Shown: positions 37,890 through 48,109, counted from the stretch's first letter. The stretch: DNA of 64,000 bases from Methanosphaera sp. ISO3-F5 (GCF_034480035.2 NZ_CP118753.2:457001-521000); one strand, 5' to 3'. Translations and numbers: made by a program. Notes: generated by a model not told the origin, from the letters alone.

Positions 37890-39547
37890 CAATGCTGTCA
37901 AGTTAAGATAGTTTTTGTGTGAAATTTTTTTTGTCTCGTGTTTTTTTTTAAAATGATCTTTTATTGTTGTCTGAGAATTTGTGTCCGTAATCTACTGGTT
38001 CTCTGTTGGTTGATTTGATTTCTTTTTTTATGGGTATTAGGTGTTTTTGTAGTATTTTGATTATTTTTGTTATTGTTTGTTGTTGTTTTTCTTTATCAGT
38101 GTTTATGAGGTTTAGTAATTCTTTTTTTACCAGTCCTACTGCGATGTTGAAGTTTGCTTGGTAGTCCTTGTATTTGTATTTTTTATTGTTTCTTCGTTTT
38201 TGTTCTATTTCTTGGTTTACATCATGTTTTACTATTGTTGCTATGTTGAATACGTATATATCTGAGTAGAAGTCTTGTTCTATTATGATTTTTCTTCTTC
38301 CGCTGAAGTTTTCAGTTTGTAGTTTGTTTTTTAGTTTGTCATAACTGGTTTCAATTCCCCATCTTTTGTTGTATATCATTTTAAAGTCATCTATTGTAAT
38401 TGTTTTATCAAAAACATTTGTTGCAAGGGTTTCTATTTCTCCAGATGATAAGGGGATGGTTATTATTCGTATTTTTATTTTATCTTGCTTTTTTGCTAAT
38501 TCTTTTATTTCATTATCTGATATTCTTCTCAGGTAATCTTTATCAATTGGTACTTCTATTATTTCATCATCAGTAGTTATATTTTCTCTTTGTTCTATGA
38601 ATGTGTCTTTTTTAAGACGTATTATAAAAAATGAGTTTAAATCCATTGTTTTTAAAATTAAATCTTTGGAAGGATATCCTCTATCATATATTGTTATTGT
38701 CTTCTTAAGATCTATTTTATCTTTAGCATCTTCCAAATGGTTAATAGCATGCTTAACTTCACCATATTTTCTGTTACTAATAGCAGAACTAATGATAAAT
38801 TCATTAAGTACATCAACCATAGTGGAAACCCTAGCTGTAGAAGTATGGTGGGAATGATTATTATCTTCAATATCAAAATCTTCACGAACAGTAGGATAAT
38901 TAGGTAAATCAAATATCGAACCATCACCAGCAGTTAAATAAAAACCTTTGAAAGTTTTCAACTCTTCAGGTCTCCTATAAATTTCCCGTATTAACTCATC
39001 ATTAATATCAATATATGCTTGAGGATTAATAATCATCCTCCTTTGAGAAATAGCTTGCTTAGAAACATCCATATCCAATTCACCCCAATATTCCTCCATA
39101 AAATACAAAGCTTCCAAAGCAGTCGTACGGCCACGATTCCAAAGAATATACTTCATAATACATTCCGGAGGCAACTTACGATTACGAAGTTTATTATCAA
39201 CTAAAATATATTTATCACAAACATAACTATTAAAATTTCCCATACTATCTAATAAAACATTACCTAAAGACATTAAAAACACCAAAATACTATCAATCAA
39301 ATCCACATAAATTAATAATAAAAAATAAAAATAAATCATGTGTAAATTAATTAAACAATATTATATAGTTCATAATATATAAAAATAACTATAATTAATA
39401 CTTAAAAACTAGTATAGACAAATAGATACTTATAATATTTAATATAATTAAATAATAAATAGAATTAAGTAAATTTAAAGTAAAAATAAGTTATAATATA
39501 AAAATAAAAGAAAATTATGTTAGAAAAACCTTAACTTGACAGCATTG
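37890..39547 (-). mobile_element. IS4-family element, copy 1 (1658 bp)
   Basis: The ends are 18-bp perfect inverted repeats, CAATGCTGTCAAGTTAAG. ATTTTTTTC at 37881-37889 is repeated at 39548-39556, a 9-bp target duplication. The same element, same length and orientation, is at 52993-54650. Confidence 0.95.
37948..39339 (-). CDS. IS4-family transposase, copy 1
   Basis: The 463-residue transposase has DDE residues (GDGSIFDLP near 135; IYDRGYPSKDL near 218) and the exact IS4 signature Y-x2-R-x3-E-x6-K in YNKRWGIETSYDKLK near 330. The N-terminus is hydrophobic (MIYFYFLLLIYVDLIDS), so the true start could be the internal MGNFNSYV. Its protein is identical to copy 2, so transposition or gene conversion was recent. 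The frame is intact. Confidence 0.95.
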   Translation of the reverse strand: MIYFYFLLLIYVDLIDSILVFLMSLGNVLLDSMGNFNSYVCDKYILVDNKLRNRKLPPECIMKYILWNRGRTTALEALYFMEEYWGELDMDVSKQAISQRRMIINPQAYIDINDELIREIYRRPEELKTFKGFYLTAGDGSIFDLPNYPTVREDFDIEDNNHSHHTSTARVSTMVDVLNEFIISSAISNRKYGEVKHAINHLEDAKDKIDLKKTITIYDRGYPSKDLILKTMDLNSFFIIRLKKDTFIEQRENITTDDEIIEVPIDKDYLRRISDNEIKELAKKQDKIKIRIITIPLSSGEIETLATNVFDKTITIDDFKMIYNKRWGIETSYDKLKNKLQTENFSGRRKIIIEQDFYSDIYVFNIATIVKHDVNQEIEQKRRNNKKYKYKDYQANFNIAVGLVKKELLNLINTDKEKQQQTITKIIKILQKHLIPIKKEIKSTNREPVDYGHKFSDNNKRSF

Positions 39548-39574
39548 ATTTTTTTCTCAGTTTTGTTGGAAACA

Positions 39575-39622
39575 TTTATATACTACATAAAATATAACTA
39601 TTGTTATATCCTTAAGGATATA
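39575..39622 (+). promoter_or_regulatory. Promoter with perfect 18-bp palindrome before metY
   Basis: TTTATATA (39575-39582) is a TATA box. About 25 bp on, where transcription should start, is the perfect palindrome TATATCCTTAAGGATATA (39605-39622), a likely operator. The rest of the 39623-39968 leader is A-rich, repeats ATTGTTATAT-like sequence near 39742, and shows a small AATCCT/AGGATT hairpin near 39701. No known riboswitch was recognised. Confidence 0.5.
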
Positions 39623-39968
39623 CTTAAATTCAATTAATATAATAAACATAATATTCTGATGTTATATTTTAAATACATTCATGTATTACTTTTCAAAAAA
39701 ATCCTCTTAGATAAAGGATTATTTTTAATAATAAAAACTATAACATTGTTATATATTATTTTCATTAAAAATTACCAAAAAAATAATAAAATACACACGG
39801 AAAAATAAAAAACAGGACGTGAAACACACAAAATAAAAAAAAGAGAAAAGAAAATAAAAAAAAACCAAATAACAAGAAAAGTTAAATTAAAAGAATAACA
39901 AAAACAACAAACAGAAAAGAAAAATCAAATCAAAAAAAAAATAACATATAATAAAAGGAAGTGAAAAC

Positions 39969-41255
39969 GTGGCATACGAAGTAAAAAATAAAAAAAATAT
40001 AGCAACAATAGGATTACATGTCGGACAAGAAGAAACAGATGAAACAGGCTCAAGAGCAGTACCAATATACCAGACAACATCATACGTATTCAACGACACA
40101 GATCAAGCAGCAAACCGATTCGCATTAACAGAACCAGGAAACATATACACAAGACTAACAAACCCAACAACAGAAGCATTCGAAAAAAGAATCGCAGCAA
40201 TAGAAGGAGGAACAGCAGCATACGCAACATCATCCGGAATGTCCGCAATATTCTACACAATAATCAACCTAACAGAAGTAGGAGACAACATAGTATCAGC
40301 AGATAACCTATACGGAGGAACATTCGAATTATTCGAAAACACACTTCCAAACCTCGGAAGAACAGTAAAATTCGTAGACTCACAATCACCAGAAGAATTC
40401 GAAGCAGCAATAGATGAAAAAACAAGAGCAATCTATGTAGAATCCATAGGAAACCCAAAACTAGACATACCAGACTTTGACGTATTATCCGAAATAGCCC
40501 ACAAAAACGGAATACCATTAATAGCAGACAACACCGTAGGAATAGGATCAGTAAGACCATTCGACCATGGAGCAGATATAATATCAAGCAGTGCAACAAA
40601 ATATATAGGAGGACACGGAACAACACTAGGTGGAGTCATCATAGAAAAAGGAGACTTCAACTGGGACAATGGAAAATTCCCTGGATTAACCGAACCTGAT
40701 GAAACATACAACGGATTAAAATTCTATGAAGCACTAGGCCCAGTAGCATTCACAACAAGAATAAGAGCAGTACTTGGAAGAGACACAGGAGCAGTACCAA
40801 GCCCATTCGGTTCATTCCTATTACTACAAGGACTAGAAACATTAAGTTTAAGAATTGAAAAACATGCAGAAAACGCATTAGCAGTAGCAAAACACTTAGA
40901 AGCACATCCAAAAGTAGCATGGGTGACCTACTCTGGTCTAGAAAGCAGTCCAAACCACGAAATAGCAAAAAAATATGCTGAAAAAGGTTATGGTGGAATA
41001 GTATCATTCGGACTAAAAGCAGGATATCAGGGAGCAGTAGATTTCATAAATCACACAGAACTATTATCCCTATTAGCAAACATAGGCGATGCAAAATCAC
41101 TAGTAATCCACCCAGCATCAACAACACACTCACAATTAACAGAAGAACAACAAAGAGCAACAGGAGTAACACCAGATCTGATAAGATTTTCAGTAGGAAT
41201 AGAAGATTTAGAAGATATATTAGCTGATGTAGACCAAGCATTAGATAAAATATAA
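39969..41255 (+). CDS. metY: O-acetylhomoserine sulfhydrylase (aminocarboxypropyltransferase)
   Basis: MetY makes homocysteine from O-acetylhomoserine and sulfide with PLP. The 428-residue protein shows family marks GLHVGQEETDETGSRAVPIYQTTSY near 15-39, SSGMSAIFY, ADNLYGGTFELF, and the PLP lysine in SSATKYIGGHGT near 207. It begins with GTG after AAGGAAGTGA. Codons are strongly A/C-ending. metX, which makes its substrate, follows 155 bp downstream. Confidence 0.95.
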   Translation: MAYEVKNKKNIATIGLHVGQEETDETGSRAVPIYQTTSYVFNDTDQAANRFALTEPGNIYTRLTNPTTEAFEKRIAAIEGGTAAYATSSGMSAIFYTIINLTEVGDNIVSADNLYGGTFELFENTLPNLGRTVKFVDSQSPEEFEAAIDEKTRAIYVESIGNPKLDIPDFDVLSEIAHKNGIPLIADNTVGIGSVRPFDHGADIISSSATKYIGGHGTTLGGVIIEKGDFNWDNGKFPGLTEPDETYNGLKFYEALGPVAFTTRIRAVLGRDTGAVPSPFGSFLLLQGLETLSLRIEKHAENALAVAKHLEAHPKVAWVTYSGLESSPNHEIAKKYAEKGYGGIVSFGLKAGYQGAVDFINHTELLSLLANIGDAKSLVIHPASTTHSQLTEEQQRATGVTPDLIRFSVGIEDLEDILADVDQALDKI

Positions 41256-41410
41256 TCATCTAAACATCCACTTAACCCCCCATTTCAAACCTATTTTTCA
41301 TAAATATAATTCAATTTAAATTTAAACAGATTACCTATTTTGATAACAAATATTAAATGTAACAAGAAATATATAACAAAATATTATAAAAGACTAAGGG
41401 AGGTAAAAAG

Positions 41411-42886
41411 TTGGCACTTTTAAAATCAATAGGTACAGTAGAAACACAATATTATACATTAGAAGAAGACCTAAAATTAGAAACAGGAAACATATTAAAA
41501 ACTCCAACAATTGCCTATGAAACATACGGGACATTAAATGCACAAAAAAGTAATGCAATATATGTTTGTCATGCACTAACAGGTGATGCACACGCAGCAG
41601 GTTGGCATGACAATGATAAAAAACCAGGTTGGTGGAACATAATAATCGGTCCAGGAAAACCATTAGATACAAATAAATATTTCATCATATGTTCTAACGT
41701 AATAGGAAGTTGTAAAGGTTCCACAGGACCTAGCTCAATAAATCCAGACACAGGAAAAGAATACGGATTAGACTTTCCAATAGTTACCATAGCCGACATG
41801 GTATCCGCTCAAAAGAAACTAATGGACCATTTAGAAATCACCCAATTATATGCAGTTATTGGAGGATCAATGGGGGGAATGCAAGTACTCGAATGGACAA
41901 TTTCACACCCTGAAATGATAAGAAATGCAATAATGATAGCATCCGGAGCATACTCTACACCACAACAAATAGCATTTAATGCAGTTGAACGCAGATCAAT
42001 AACAGAAGATCCAAACTGGAACAAGGGAAATTATTATCATACAGACAAAATACCAGAACAAGGATTATCAGTTGCCCGAATGATAGGACACATCACATAC
42101 TTAAGCAACGAATCAATGTACGAAAAATTTGGAAGACGACTCCAAGACAAAAACGATTTCAGCTATGATTTCAGCAATGAATTCCAAGTAGAAAGTTATC
42201 TTGAATATCAAGGATTTTCTTTCACAAAAAAATTTGATGCAAACAGTTACCTATACTTAACAAAAGCATTAGACTACTTTGATGTCAGAAAAAACAATTC
42301 ATTAGAAGAAGGATTAAAATCAGTAAGAGCAAAAATGCTCATAATGTCCATAACTTCAGACTGGTTATACACTCATGAACACATGGAAGAAATAGTTCAA
42401 GCATTAAGAGCAAATAATGTTGATGTAACCTATTCTAAACTAAATTCAGAATACGGACATGATGCATTTTTAATAGAAAATGGTCAAATGAACTACATTA
42501 TCAGCAACTTTTTATCTAAAGCAACAGTAAAAGATGTTATGAGTAAACACGTTGTAACACTACACGAATCAAAAAGTGTTAAAAATGCAGCAGAAGTAAT
42601 GCTTACAAAAAATAAAACACATCTTCCTATAGTCAATTCAAACAATGAAATAATCGGAATCATCACTGCATGGGATTTATCTAAAGCAATAGCTATGAAC
42701 ACGGACAATATAGAAGAAATCATGACAAAGGACGTTGCCACATGTTTTGAAGACGATTCAATTTATGAAGTTGCTCATAAAATGGAAGAAGAACGCATAT
42801 CCGTTTTACCAGTAATTAATGAAAAACACCAAGTAATTGGTAACATATCAACTAATCATTTATCAAACTTATTAGATTTAGAATAA
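41411..42886 (+). CDS. metX: Homoserine O-acetyltransferase with C-terminal CBS pair
   Basis: Residues 1-365 are the alpha/beta-hydrolase MetX enzyme ([21 protein letters not shown], nucleophile serine in [14 protein letters not shown] near 150-163, late [12 protein letters not shown] and YGHDAFL). Residues 375-490 are two CBS motifs ([15 protein letters not shown] and [16 protein letters not shown]). CBS pairs usually bind adenosyl ligands, so feedback by SAM or ATP is plausible. TTG start with GGGAGG before it. Together with metY it makes homocysteine. Confidence 0.95.
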   Translation: MALLKSIGTVETQYYTLEEDLKLETGNILKTPTIAYETYGTLNAQKSNAIYVCHALTGDAHAAGWHDNDKKPGWWNIIIGPGKPLDTNKYFIICSNVIGSCKGSTGPSSINPDTGKEYGLDFPIVTIADMVSAQKKLMDHLEITQLYAVIGGSMGGMQVLEWTISHPEMIRNAIMIASGAYSTPQQIAFNAVERRSITEDPNWNKGNYYHTDKIPEQGLSVARMIGHITYLSNESMYEKFGRRLQDKNDFSYDFSNEFQVESYLEYQGFSFTKKFDANSYLYLTKALDYFDVRKNNSLEEGLKSVRAKMLIMSITSDWLYTHEHMEEIVQALRANNVDVTYSKLNSEYGHDAFLIENGQMNYIISNFLSKATVKDVMSKHVVTLHESKSVKNAAEVMLTKNKTHLPIVNSNNEIIGIITAWDLSKAIAMNTDNIEEIMTKDVATCFEDDSIYEVAHKMEEERISVLPVINEKHQVIGNISTNHLSNLLDLE

Positions 42887-43016
42887 TCAAACATTCTTTT
42901 TTTTAGAAAGACTTGGTTCTCTTCTTTTTATCTTATTTTTATAAATTTTCATCTCCATTTACAGTATTCCTCTATTGAAATAAGAGTAAATAGTTTTAAC
43001 AACATATGTTATTGTA

Positions 43017-43790
43017 ATGTTTAAAAAAGATATTAATTATAAAGTTGAAGGAAAAGGTAAACCATTAATTCTTATACATGGATTATCGGATAGTTTGGAG
43101 TACTGGGAACCTCTAAGCAGTATTTTAAAAAATAAGCATAAAATAATACGCTATGATATAAGAGGTCATGGTAAAAGTCCATTAAGTAGGGAAGAAATAA
43201 GTATTGATTTACTTGTAGATGATTTAAACATTTTATTAAATAATTTAAAGGTTGATGAATGTATAATAGTAGGATTTTCGATGGGAGGACTAATTGGATT
43301 AAGCTATGCTATAAAATATCCTGAAAAAGTTTCATCAATCATATTAATGTCTACTTTTGCAAGATGTTCATCATATGTTGAAAATATTTTTCTACAATTA
43401 AGAAATGCTGTTAAATCATCCTATGACGATTTTTATGAATATATACTGCCAATGGTATTATGTCCGAATATAATTGAAGAAAACAAAAAGGAACTTGAAA
43501 TGATAAAAGAATATGCTTCTAATAATGTAAACACTATGGCGATTGAAAAAGCTATTAATGCAATGCTAGGATTTGACATTATCTATGACTTAGATCAATT
43601 TGATATTCCAACATTAATATTGTGTGGAAAATATGATACTCTAGTTCCACCTTCTTTACAAGAAGAAACACATAAAAAAATTATTAATTCTGAAATGATT
43701 GTTTTGGATAATCTTAAACATAATTTACTGGTGGGTAAAAATATTTCTAAGATAAGTGATATAATTGTGGATTTTATCTTAAAACAATAA
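43017..43790 (+). CDS. Alpha/beta-fold hydrolase
   Basis: The 257-residue protein has the fold's marks: oxyanion LIHGLSDSLEYW near 18-30, YDIRGHGKSPLS near 46-58, nucleophile elbow VGFSMGGLIGLSYA near 82-95, an Asp in GKYDTLVPP and the final histidine in LKHNLLVG. The substrate is unknown. The start lacks a clear ribosome site, so the message may be leaderless. Confidence 0.88.
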   Translation: MFKKDINYKVEGKGKPLILIHGLSDSLEYWEPLSSILKNKHKIIRYDIRGHGKSPLSREEISIDLLVDDLNILLNNLKVDECIIVGFSMGGLIGLSYAIKYPEKVSSIILMSTFARCSSYVENIFLQLRNAVKSSYDDFYEYILPMVLCPNIIEENKKELEMIKEYASNNVNTMAIEKAINAMLGFDIIYDLDQFDIPTLILCGKYDTLVPPSLQEETHKKIINSEMIVLDNLKHNLLVGKNISKISDIIVDFILKQ

Positions 43791-43845
43791 CCCTTTTTTC
43801 ATTAATGAATATAGCGTGTACTAAAACTAGTTTTTTTTTATAAAT

Positions 43846-43855
43846 GGGGGGGGGG
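43846..43855. repeat. Ten-G homopolymer tract
   Basis: Ten consecutive G residues lie in the gap between two convergent genes. This is rare in DNA of about 27% GC and prone to slippage or to sequencing error. Confidence 0.8.
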
Positions 43856-43885
43856 TTATGTTGAAGTAAATATTATAATTAATAT

Positions 43886-44980
43886 TTACATATCTTCGAA
43901 TCTGTCTTCAAGTTTTGTAAGAACACCTGGAAGACTTGTGTATTCCATTTCGTCTGCAGGTAATCTGTGTGGTTCGAATGGTCCGTGTCTTCTCATGTAG
44001 TTTGCTACTTTTGTTGCAGTTGTTCTTGCTTCATCAAATGCAGGGTCTGCGAACATGTCAACTGGTCCAACAAGTTCTGCGTTGTTTACTTGGAAACCTA
44101 GTCCGATTACACGAGGAGGTCCGTCGAATCTTACAGGTCTTGCATCTGCTTCACCAACAGGCATTAAAGGTCCGTTATGTGATCCTCTCATCCATCCACT
44201 TACTAAGTGTGGGAATGCGAATGGTTCTGTTGTTTCTCCACCAGCTGGGAATCCTGATTGTGATCTTACAATTGCTACTGGGTCATCTTTACCTATGTAT
44301 TTTCCTGCCATGAGGTTAAGTCTGTCAGTACTTACTGCAGCTGCTATTTCACCATCTGATCTTCTGAATATTCTTTTTATTACATATCTTCCTGTTGAAC
44401 CGATTAAAGCTAATAAATCGTACATTTCATCTGGACAGGACATTGTTACTTTTCTGTTTTCAATTACATCGTATACTTCGAAGTCGAATCCACCGTGTAA
44501 TGTTGGGTCGATTACTAATCCTGCAGTGTTGAAAGGGTCTGCAAACATTCTGAATAATGGTAAGTTGAATGCTCCTGGTTCTGTTTTATCACAGCAGTAT
44601 GCGAATACTGGGTCTGATCCTCTTTCTTCGAATTCTATTTCTGCACTACCTGGTCCCATACCTTTAATGTTTCCACTGAATGTATCAGATAATAAGTCTT
44701 GACCTGCACCGTATAATTTAAGTCCTTTTGCTACTTCTGCTCCTGCCATGAATGTATCAAATGCGAGTTTGTGTACTTCTTCATTGTCTGGACCGTTTGT
44801 GTGGGTCATAATCATGTCTATGTCGTCACCACAATTGGTTATATAGAAATCTTTTAATAATCCTTCTTCTTTTGCTTTTGATAAATATTCGTTACATTTA
44901 TCTTTTAATAATTGGTGTGTTACTGCGTGTCCACCAACACTACCAATATCTGCTTTAATTATACTTACAGTAGTTTTCAT
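43886..44980 (-). CDS. fbp: Bifunctional fructose-1,6-bisphosphate aldolase/phosphatase (class V)
   Basis: This archaeal enzyme converts triose phosphates to fructose 6-phosphate in gluconeogenesis. The 364-residue protein starts KTTVSIIKADIGSVGGH, has CGDDIDMIMTH near 51-60, YGAGQDLLSDTFSGNIKGMGPG near 90-111 and GGETTEPFAFPHL near 248. The start follows GAGGTA. Heavy use of T-ending codons on the coding strand differs from metY. It is monocistronic. Confidence 0.96.
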   Translation of the reverse strand: MKTTVSIIKADIGSVGGHAVTHQLLKDKCNEYLSKAKEEGLLKDFYITNCGDDIDMIMTHTNGPDNEEVHKLAFDTFMAGAEVAKGLKLYGAGQDLLSDTFSGNIKGMGPGSAEIEFEERGSDPVFAYCCDKTEPGAFNLPLFRMFADPFNTAGLVIDPTLHGGFDFEVYDVIENRKVTMSCPDEMYDLLALIGSTGRYVIKRIFRRSDGEIAAAVSTDRLNLMAGKYIGKDDPVAIVRSQSGFPAGGETTEPFAFPHLVSGWMRGSHNGPLMPVGEADARPVRFDGPPRVIGLGFQVNNAELVGPVDMFADPAFDEARTTATKVANYMRRHGPFEPHRLPADEMEYTSLPGVLTKLEDRFEDM

Positions 44981-45169
44981 TTAAAATACCTCCTCGGTAA
45001 AATATAATATCATTTTATTCATACTCATAATGAGTATTATTAGTTAATCACAATTTTTTTTGTATACGATTGTTTTTCTCAAAAAATTGTATGAATAAAA
45101 AAATTTAATAGTTAGTTTTATTTTTCTATTTATAAGTTTATAAATTTATTCATTGTTTGAATGTTGCCT

Positions 45170-46141
45170 TTACAGTTTTTTGATAATTTCATCACACATT
45201 TCCTGAGTATTCTGAGTACCACCCATATCTGGTGTTTTAATTTTTCCTTCTCTTATTATTTCTTCAATAGTGTTCTGAATGTTTTGTGCCTCTTTTTCCA
45301 TGTTAAGGAATTCTAACATTAAACAACTAGACAGTATCATTGCAATAGGGTTTGCTTTATTTTTTCCAGCTATGTCTGGTGCAGATCCATGTACTGGTTC
45401 AAATAGTCCATTGTCATTTCCAATGTTTGCTGAGGGGATTAATCCTAAACTTCCTAATAATCCTCCTCCCTCGTCGGATAAAATATCTCCGAATAAGTTT
45501 GTTGTTACAATCACATCAAATTGTGATGGTTTGGTTATCAGGTACATTGCCATTGCATCTATGTAGTAGTCGTTTGGAATTATGTTAGGGTATTGGTTGG
45601 CAATTTTATAAAATGCTGTTTTAAACACTCCATCTGTAATGGGCAGTACGTTTGCTTTATGTGCTGCGGTCACAGTTTTTTTCCCTATTTTTTCTGCGTA
45701 TCTGAATGCATAATCACATATTCTTTCTGATGCTTTATGTGTAATTTTTCTTATTGCAATGGTTTCTTCACCATTATCTTCTTCCATATGTGAATATAAT
45801 CCTTCCGAATTTTCTCTTATTATTGTAAAATTAATTTCTGGGTTGGTGTATGATTTTATTGGTCTTTGGTTTATGTATAGATTTAATTCTTTTCTTAGTG
45901 TAACTATTGCACTTTTTTGTTGGGGGATAGATGTTACTGCTCCGAACAATGTTGAATCACTTTCTTTGCATGAGTTTATTGTTTCTTGGGGTAAATTGGT
46001 TCCGTATTTTTTGTAACATTCTTTTCCTGCTTCTTGTGGTATGAAATCAAAATTTGCATTTGTTGTTTCCAGGATTTCTAATGTTGGTTTCATTACTTCT
46101 TGTCCTATTCCGTCTCCTGGAATAGTTGTTATTTTAAACAA
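45170..46141 (-). CDS. Beta-decarboxylating dehydrogenase (homoisocitrate or isopropylmalate type)
   Basis: The 323-residue enzyme has the family start ITTIPGDGIGQEVM, the substrate loop IIRENSEGLYSHME near 108-121, AHKANVLPITDGVF near 161, and TTNLFGDILSDEGGGLLGSLG near 212-232. Such enzymes work in leucine synthesis (LeuB) or in 2-oxosuberate synthesis for coenzyme B (AksF). Both types share this REN.EGLY loop in archaea, so I do not choose. No neighbour settles it. Confidence 0.88.
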   Translation of the reverse strand: MFKITTIPGDGIGQEVMKPTLEILETTNANFDFIPQEAGKECYKKYGTNLPQETINSCKESDSTLFGAVTSIPQQKSAIVTLRKELNLYINQRPIKSYTNPEINFTIIRENSEGLYSHMEEDNGEETIAIRKITHKASERICDYAFRYAEKIGKKTVTAAHKANVLPITDGVFKTAFYKIANQYPNIIPNDYYIDAMAMYLITKPSQFDVIVTTNLFGDILSDEGGGLLGSLGLIPSANIGNDNGLFEPVHGSAPDIAGKNKANPIAMILSSCLMLEFLNMEKEAQNIQNTIEEIIREGKIKTPDMGGTQNTQEMCDEIIKKL

Positions 46142-46255
46142 ATTCGTATTCTCCTTGTTTTTGTTATAGTATATTATTAGATGATTAATTATTTATATAA
46201 TTTGATGCTAAATATTATTAAGATAAATGAACATAAAAGAATTTTCGTGATGATT

Positions 46256-46828
46256 ATGAGTAAAGAAGAAATTGTTAACGCTATCCAAAATTTAAATGAT
46301 GAAGATGATTTTGTAAGATTAGAAGCAGAAAGTACGATTTCTATGTATATGCCTGCAGAGATTGATGTTTTACATGAAGAAGTGTTGAATATTGATTATC
46401 CTAAAAATACTCGTTTAACAATGGTGGAATTATTAAGGGATTTAAAAGATCCTAGTTCTATGGATGTTTTTGTTAAATTATTAAATGATAGGAATAAATG
46501 GATTAGAAGACAATCTAGTTCAGCTCTTGCTGATTATGGTGAAGATGCAGTGGAACCTCTATTAACTCTTGTTGATGATGAAAATTGGAGGGCTAGGGGT
46601 GGAGCTGTTTGGGCTTTAGCTAAAATTGCAAGACCTGATACTTTGGATGTTTTCCTCAAGGCTTATAAGGATGAAAAAAGTTTTGTCCGTTCCGGTGCAG
46701 TATTTGGTTTAGGAAATATTGGTGGGGATGAAGCTGTTGAAGCTTTAAAATATCTTGCTGAAAATGATGAAAGTGGTTATATTAAAGCTAATGCATTAAC
46801 TTTCCTGGATAAATTAAGTGGGGAATAA
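46256..46828 (+). CDS. HEAT-repeat (PBS lyase-like) protein
   Basis: The protein is about 190 residues long, built of roughly five HEAT-like helical repeats: DDFVRLEAESTI, PKNTRLTMVELLRDL, NKWIRRQSSSALADYG, NWRARGGAVWALAKIA and KSFVRSGAVFGLGNIG. These repeats form a curved binding scaffold. ATG 46256 (MSKEEIV) is preferred, with CGTGAT upstream; an in-frame ATG at 46181 would add a hydrophobic leader. The partner is unknown. Confidence 0.82.
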   Translation: MSKEEIVNAIQNLNDEDDFVRLEAESTISMYMPAEIDVLHEEVLNIDYPKNTRLTMVELLRDLKDPSSMDVFVKLLNDRNKWIRRQSSSALADYGEDAVEPLLTLVDDENWRARGGAVWALAKIARPDTLDVFLKAYKDEKSFVRSGAVFGLGNIGGDEAVEALKYLAENDESGYIKANALTFLDKLSGE

Positions 46829-47028
46829 TTGTTAGTTTTTTTAATAACTTTTTTTTTATTTTTAAACATTTTTTATTTTTTAATCCGATAATTTAATATA
46901 CACTGTATTTTTTTCATATTTTCCATAATTTTCTATTCATATTTTCAATCCTATTTTTAGAAATCTTTTAATATTATAAACTAAATAAATAAATATTGAT
47001 ATATAATAAAAAAATCAATAATTTTTTT

Positions 47029-47044
47029 AGGAGGGATTAATATA
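47029..47044 (+). promoter_or_regulatory. Ribosome site and non-canonical ATA start of mdh
   Basis: AGGAGG (47029-47034) is followed after seven bases by ATA at 47042, giving VKISIIGASGTIGKN after the initiator. The frame has no ATG, GTG or TTG between the upstream stop (46997) and 47135, which lies inside the enzyme. The leader ATTAATATA is the same as at rnz. Confidence 0.65.
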
Positions 47045-47992
47045 GTTAAAATCTCAATAATAGGTGCTTCAGGAACAATTGGAAAAAATGTAGCATTTAC
47101 GTTAGCAAGAGAAGATGTAATTGATGAAATAGTAATGTACTCACGTGAAAGTAGTCATAACAGGGTTAAAGGGGAAGTTCTGGACATGTATGATGCTCTT
47201 GCAGCAGAAGATATAGAGAGTGTATTAACAGCATCCAGTAATCTTGAAGACATATCCGATTCAAAAATTGTTTTAATTACTTCTGGAGTTCCACGTCAAC
47301 CAGGATATACTAGACTTGACTTAGCAGTACCTAATGCCGAAATAATAAAAGAATATTCACAAGCAATAGCAAAATATGCTCCGAATTCAATTATATTAAT
47401 AGTTACAAATCCGGTTGATGTAATGACATCTATAGCTTTACAATATTCAGGTTTTGAAAAAAATAGAGTAATAGGGCTTGGAAATCACTTAGATTCTCTA
47501 AGATTAAAAACAATTCTTGCAAAACATTTTAAAATTCATAATGGTGAAATACACACAAGGGTAATCGGGGAACATGGAGATCACATGGTGCCTTTATTAA
47601 GTTCATCTACTATCGGTGGTATTCCACTTAAATATTTTGTACAATCTACTGATTTAGAACCAGATGAATTAGTTAGTAGAATTAGAAATGCCGGTGGAAA
47701 TATTATTTCTAAAAAAGGAGCAACAGAATATGGTCCATCCTATGCTATTAGTAATCTTATACGAACAATAATAAATGATAGCAGGAAAATTCTTACTGTA
47801 AGTACTTATCTTGAAGGAGAAGTAGAAGGAGTATATGATGTTTCATTAGGTGTGCCAGTAATTCTTTGTAAACGAGGAATTCAGAGAATTGTCCCTGTTC
47901 GAATGAATGATTATGAAAGATCTGAATTTTTTGATGCAGCAAGAACTGTTAAGAAATGCACTTATAAGATTCGTGAATTATTAGAAGAGTAA
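47042..47992 (+). CDS. mdh: Malate dehydrogenase (lactate-dehydrogenase-like)
   Basis: It interconverts malate and oxaloacetate with NAD(P) in the incomplete reductive citrate branch. The full protein is about 316 residues. It has the Rossmann start KISIIGASGTIGKNVA, ITSGVPRQPGYTRLDL with the substrate arginines near 80-92, TNPVDVMT, and the catalytic histidine in GEHGDHMVPL near 175. The N-terminal 31 residues including the nucleotide-binding glycines lie before the first ATG, so ATA 47042 must be close to the start. Confidence 0.92.
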   Translation: MVKISIIGASGTIGKNVAFTLAREDVIDEIVMYSRESSHNRVKGEVLDMYDALAAEDIESVLTASSNLEDISDSKIVLITSGVPRQPGYTRLDLAVPNAEIIKEYSQAIAKYAPNSIILIVTNPVDVMTSIALQYSGFEKNRVIGLGNHLDSLRLKTILAKHFKIHNGEIHTRVIGEHGDHMVPLLSSSTIGGIPLKYFVQSTDLEPDELVSRIRNAGGNIISKKGATEYGPSYAISNLIRTIINDSRKILTVSTYLEGEVEGVYDVSLGVPVILCKRGIQRIVPVRMNDYERSEFFDAARTVKKCTYKIRELLEE

Positions 47993-48109
47993 ATATCTAC
48001 TTTTTTTTAAACATTTTTTTTAATATTAATACCAAAAATTGTATATATTACATAATATATATGTAATGATTAATCATGATATATTATTTATAAATTAAGA
48101 GGTATTAAT

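Noticed and set aside
38597-38857. Genes on the opposite strand of the IS4 transposases
   Set aside because: They are shadow frames of the transposase, present identically in both copies, with no ribosome sites.
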